DNA from: a bacterium
GTDB lineage: Bacteria > JAUVQV01 > DATDCY01
Direction: 5' to 3'
Assembly (NCBI GenBank): GCA_036524115.1
Contig: DATDCY010000115.1
Location: 1 to 17,743, forward strand
DNA length: 17,743 nt
Shown: positions 16,981-17,743 of the stretch, in pieces
How positions within the stretch are numbered: position 1 is the first letter of the stretch
How the letters are laid out: every line of letters starts with the position of its first letter
Translations under genes and position numbers: made by a program
The notes under the pieces: model-generated
Told to the model about the DNA's origin: nothing
Databases searched by the model: none
What the model saw: the letters and a program-made list of their open reading frames with translations, nothing else

Positions 16981-17743
16981 TCGATCTTTCCATCCTCCTC
17001 TTCTTCCTCGTTCCAGCGCTCGCGCATCCGGCGGGATCGCACTTGGCGGACCACGATCGCGACGAGGAACAGCGCGGTGACCGCCAGCCAGAGCGCGGCA
17101 TCGCTGGTCAGCGCCGGCAGCGAGGCGAGGGGGCGGTTCACCCGGCGCAGCCACCGCCCCTCCGCCGTGCCGATGCCGACGCCGTATGCCGTGCGGAAGG
17201 ACTCCTCGAAGCCGTGCCGGCGCAGCTCGCCCAGGAGTATCCTGAACCGTGTCCTGCCGAACTCGGCGTCGAGGAACGCGAGGAAGCCCGCGCTCTCGGC
17301 GTAGGCGAGTCGCGCCCGCGCCTCGTCGTCCGGGAAGCGCACAGCCAGCTCCGCGAGCGGCAGCATCCGCCCGAAGAGCGCCGCGGCCGAGAGCGTCAGC
17401 TGCTCGCGCAGGCCCTCGGTGCGTGACTCGCGCATCGCAAGCCCCTCGCGGAACCACAGCGGCCAGCCGTCGTGCCCCGGATAATCCGCCTTGAGGATGA
17501 CGTGCGTCAGCTCGTGGGCCAGCAGCGGCTCCAGCCCCTGCGGCGTCTGCCCCGGCGCCACGCGCACGACGACGAACTGCTCCGCCGGGACCGCGGCGCC
17601 GGCGATCCAGGCGGGAAGGCGTCGGGACCACTCCTCGCGGGTCGCGGCCGGCGACCTGGGCGTGAGCAGCAGGACGGCGACCTCGACCGGGTGGGCGAGC
17701 CCGAGGTCGCCCCGGATGCGCGCGTGCGCGGCCGCGGCGAGGG
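16977..17743 (-). CDS. membrane-anchored peptidase-MA-like metalloprotease, 5'-partial
   Basis: The minus-strand frame is open to the window edge, so the N-terminus is missing. HELTH (plus-strand 17502-17516) is a zinc HExxH motif, and the downstream WFREGLAMRES gives the third-ligand glutamate expected for the peptidase-MA/gluzincin group. Near the C-terminus a single membrane segment (AALWLAVTALFLVAIVV) is followed by basic RQVRSRRMRERW and an acidic Glu run ending DGKID. The catalytic part is therefore probably outside the cytoplasm with a short cytoplasmic tail. Composition is back to high GC, so it is likely a native gene next to the acquired block. Its TAA (16977-16979) overlaps the Fic stop on the other strand. 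The substrate is unknown. Confidence 0.8.
   Translation of the reverse strand, partial: LAAAAHARIRGDLGLAHPVEVAVLLLTPRSPAATREEWSRRLPAWIAGAAVPAEQFVVVRVAPGQTPQGLEPLLAHELTHVILKADYPGHDGWPLWFREGLAMRESRTEGLREQLTLSAAALFGRMLPLAELAVRFPDDEARARLAYAESAGFLAFLDAEFGRTRFRILLGELRRHGFEESFRTAYGVGIGTAEGRWLRRVNRPLASLPALTSDAALWLAVTALFLVAIVVRQVRSRRMRERWNEEEEEDGKID

Overview
The window is a piece of a very GC-rich bacterial chromosome with densely packed genes, mostly short intergenic gaps and strong G/C bias at third codon positions. The gene set fits an anaerobic, deltaproteobacteria-like organism: a BadF/HgdC-type radical dehydratase activase with its HgdB-like partner, an IscU-type scaffold, a two-cluster ferredoxin, an FmdB zinc ribbon and GGGGACAG-type palindromes. 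This placement is inference from gene content and base composition; no rRNA or other marker fixes the taxon.

Layout. Bases 1-3521 hold a CoA-enzyme activase (5' end outside the window) and, through a 4-base stop/start overlap, an HgdB-like protein. A small exported protein of unknown function (3503-4213) follows. A minus-strand group, in transcription order fpg (5763-4921), short 2x[4Fe-4S] ferredoxin (4903-4733) and iscU-like scaffold (4648-4235), combines oxidative DNA repair with Fe-S metabolism. An AT-rich divergent region separates it from a plus-strand run: FmdB zinc ribbon (5879), a dppD/dppF peptide-transporter ATPase pair without permease or binding protein (6239-8285), and uvrA (8310-11177). 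A perfect 17-bp palindrome arm pair surrounds the uvrA start, so the first UvrA residues are encoded by the repeat. A clear sigma70-type promoter (11325-11353) then drives a PhoB/PhoR-like two-component pair (11394-13523). A thermonuclease-fold lipoprotein (13546-14178) ends the high-GC core.

From about 14180 to 16980 the base composition falls visibly and the genes change character. This stretch looks like a decayed, horizontally acquired defence island. It holds an N-terminal fragment of a large DEAD/DEAH restriction subunit cut off before its helicase motifs, the N-terminal PD-(D/E)XK-like nuclease part of what looks like a larger effector, a minus-strand transposase C-terminal remnant, and an intact Fic-domain AMP-transferase with its own AT-rich promoter region. 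The Fic stop codon overlaps, tail to tail, the stop of a minus-strand high-GC membrane-anchored HExxH peptidase (16977 to the window edge), where the native composition resumes.

The points most worth attention are the repeat-encoded uvrA start, the layered decay of the defence island with a possibly still expressed orphan nuclease domain, the six-codon leader ORF with an excellent ribosome-binding site before the restriction remnant, and the exported protein that has a fine ribosome-binding site but no standard start codon. I saw no tRNA, rRNA or CRISPR array.
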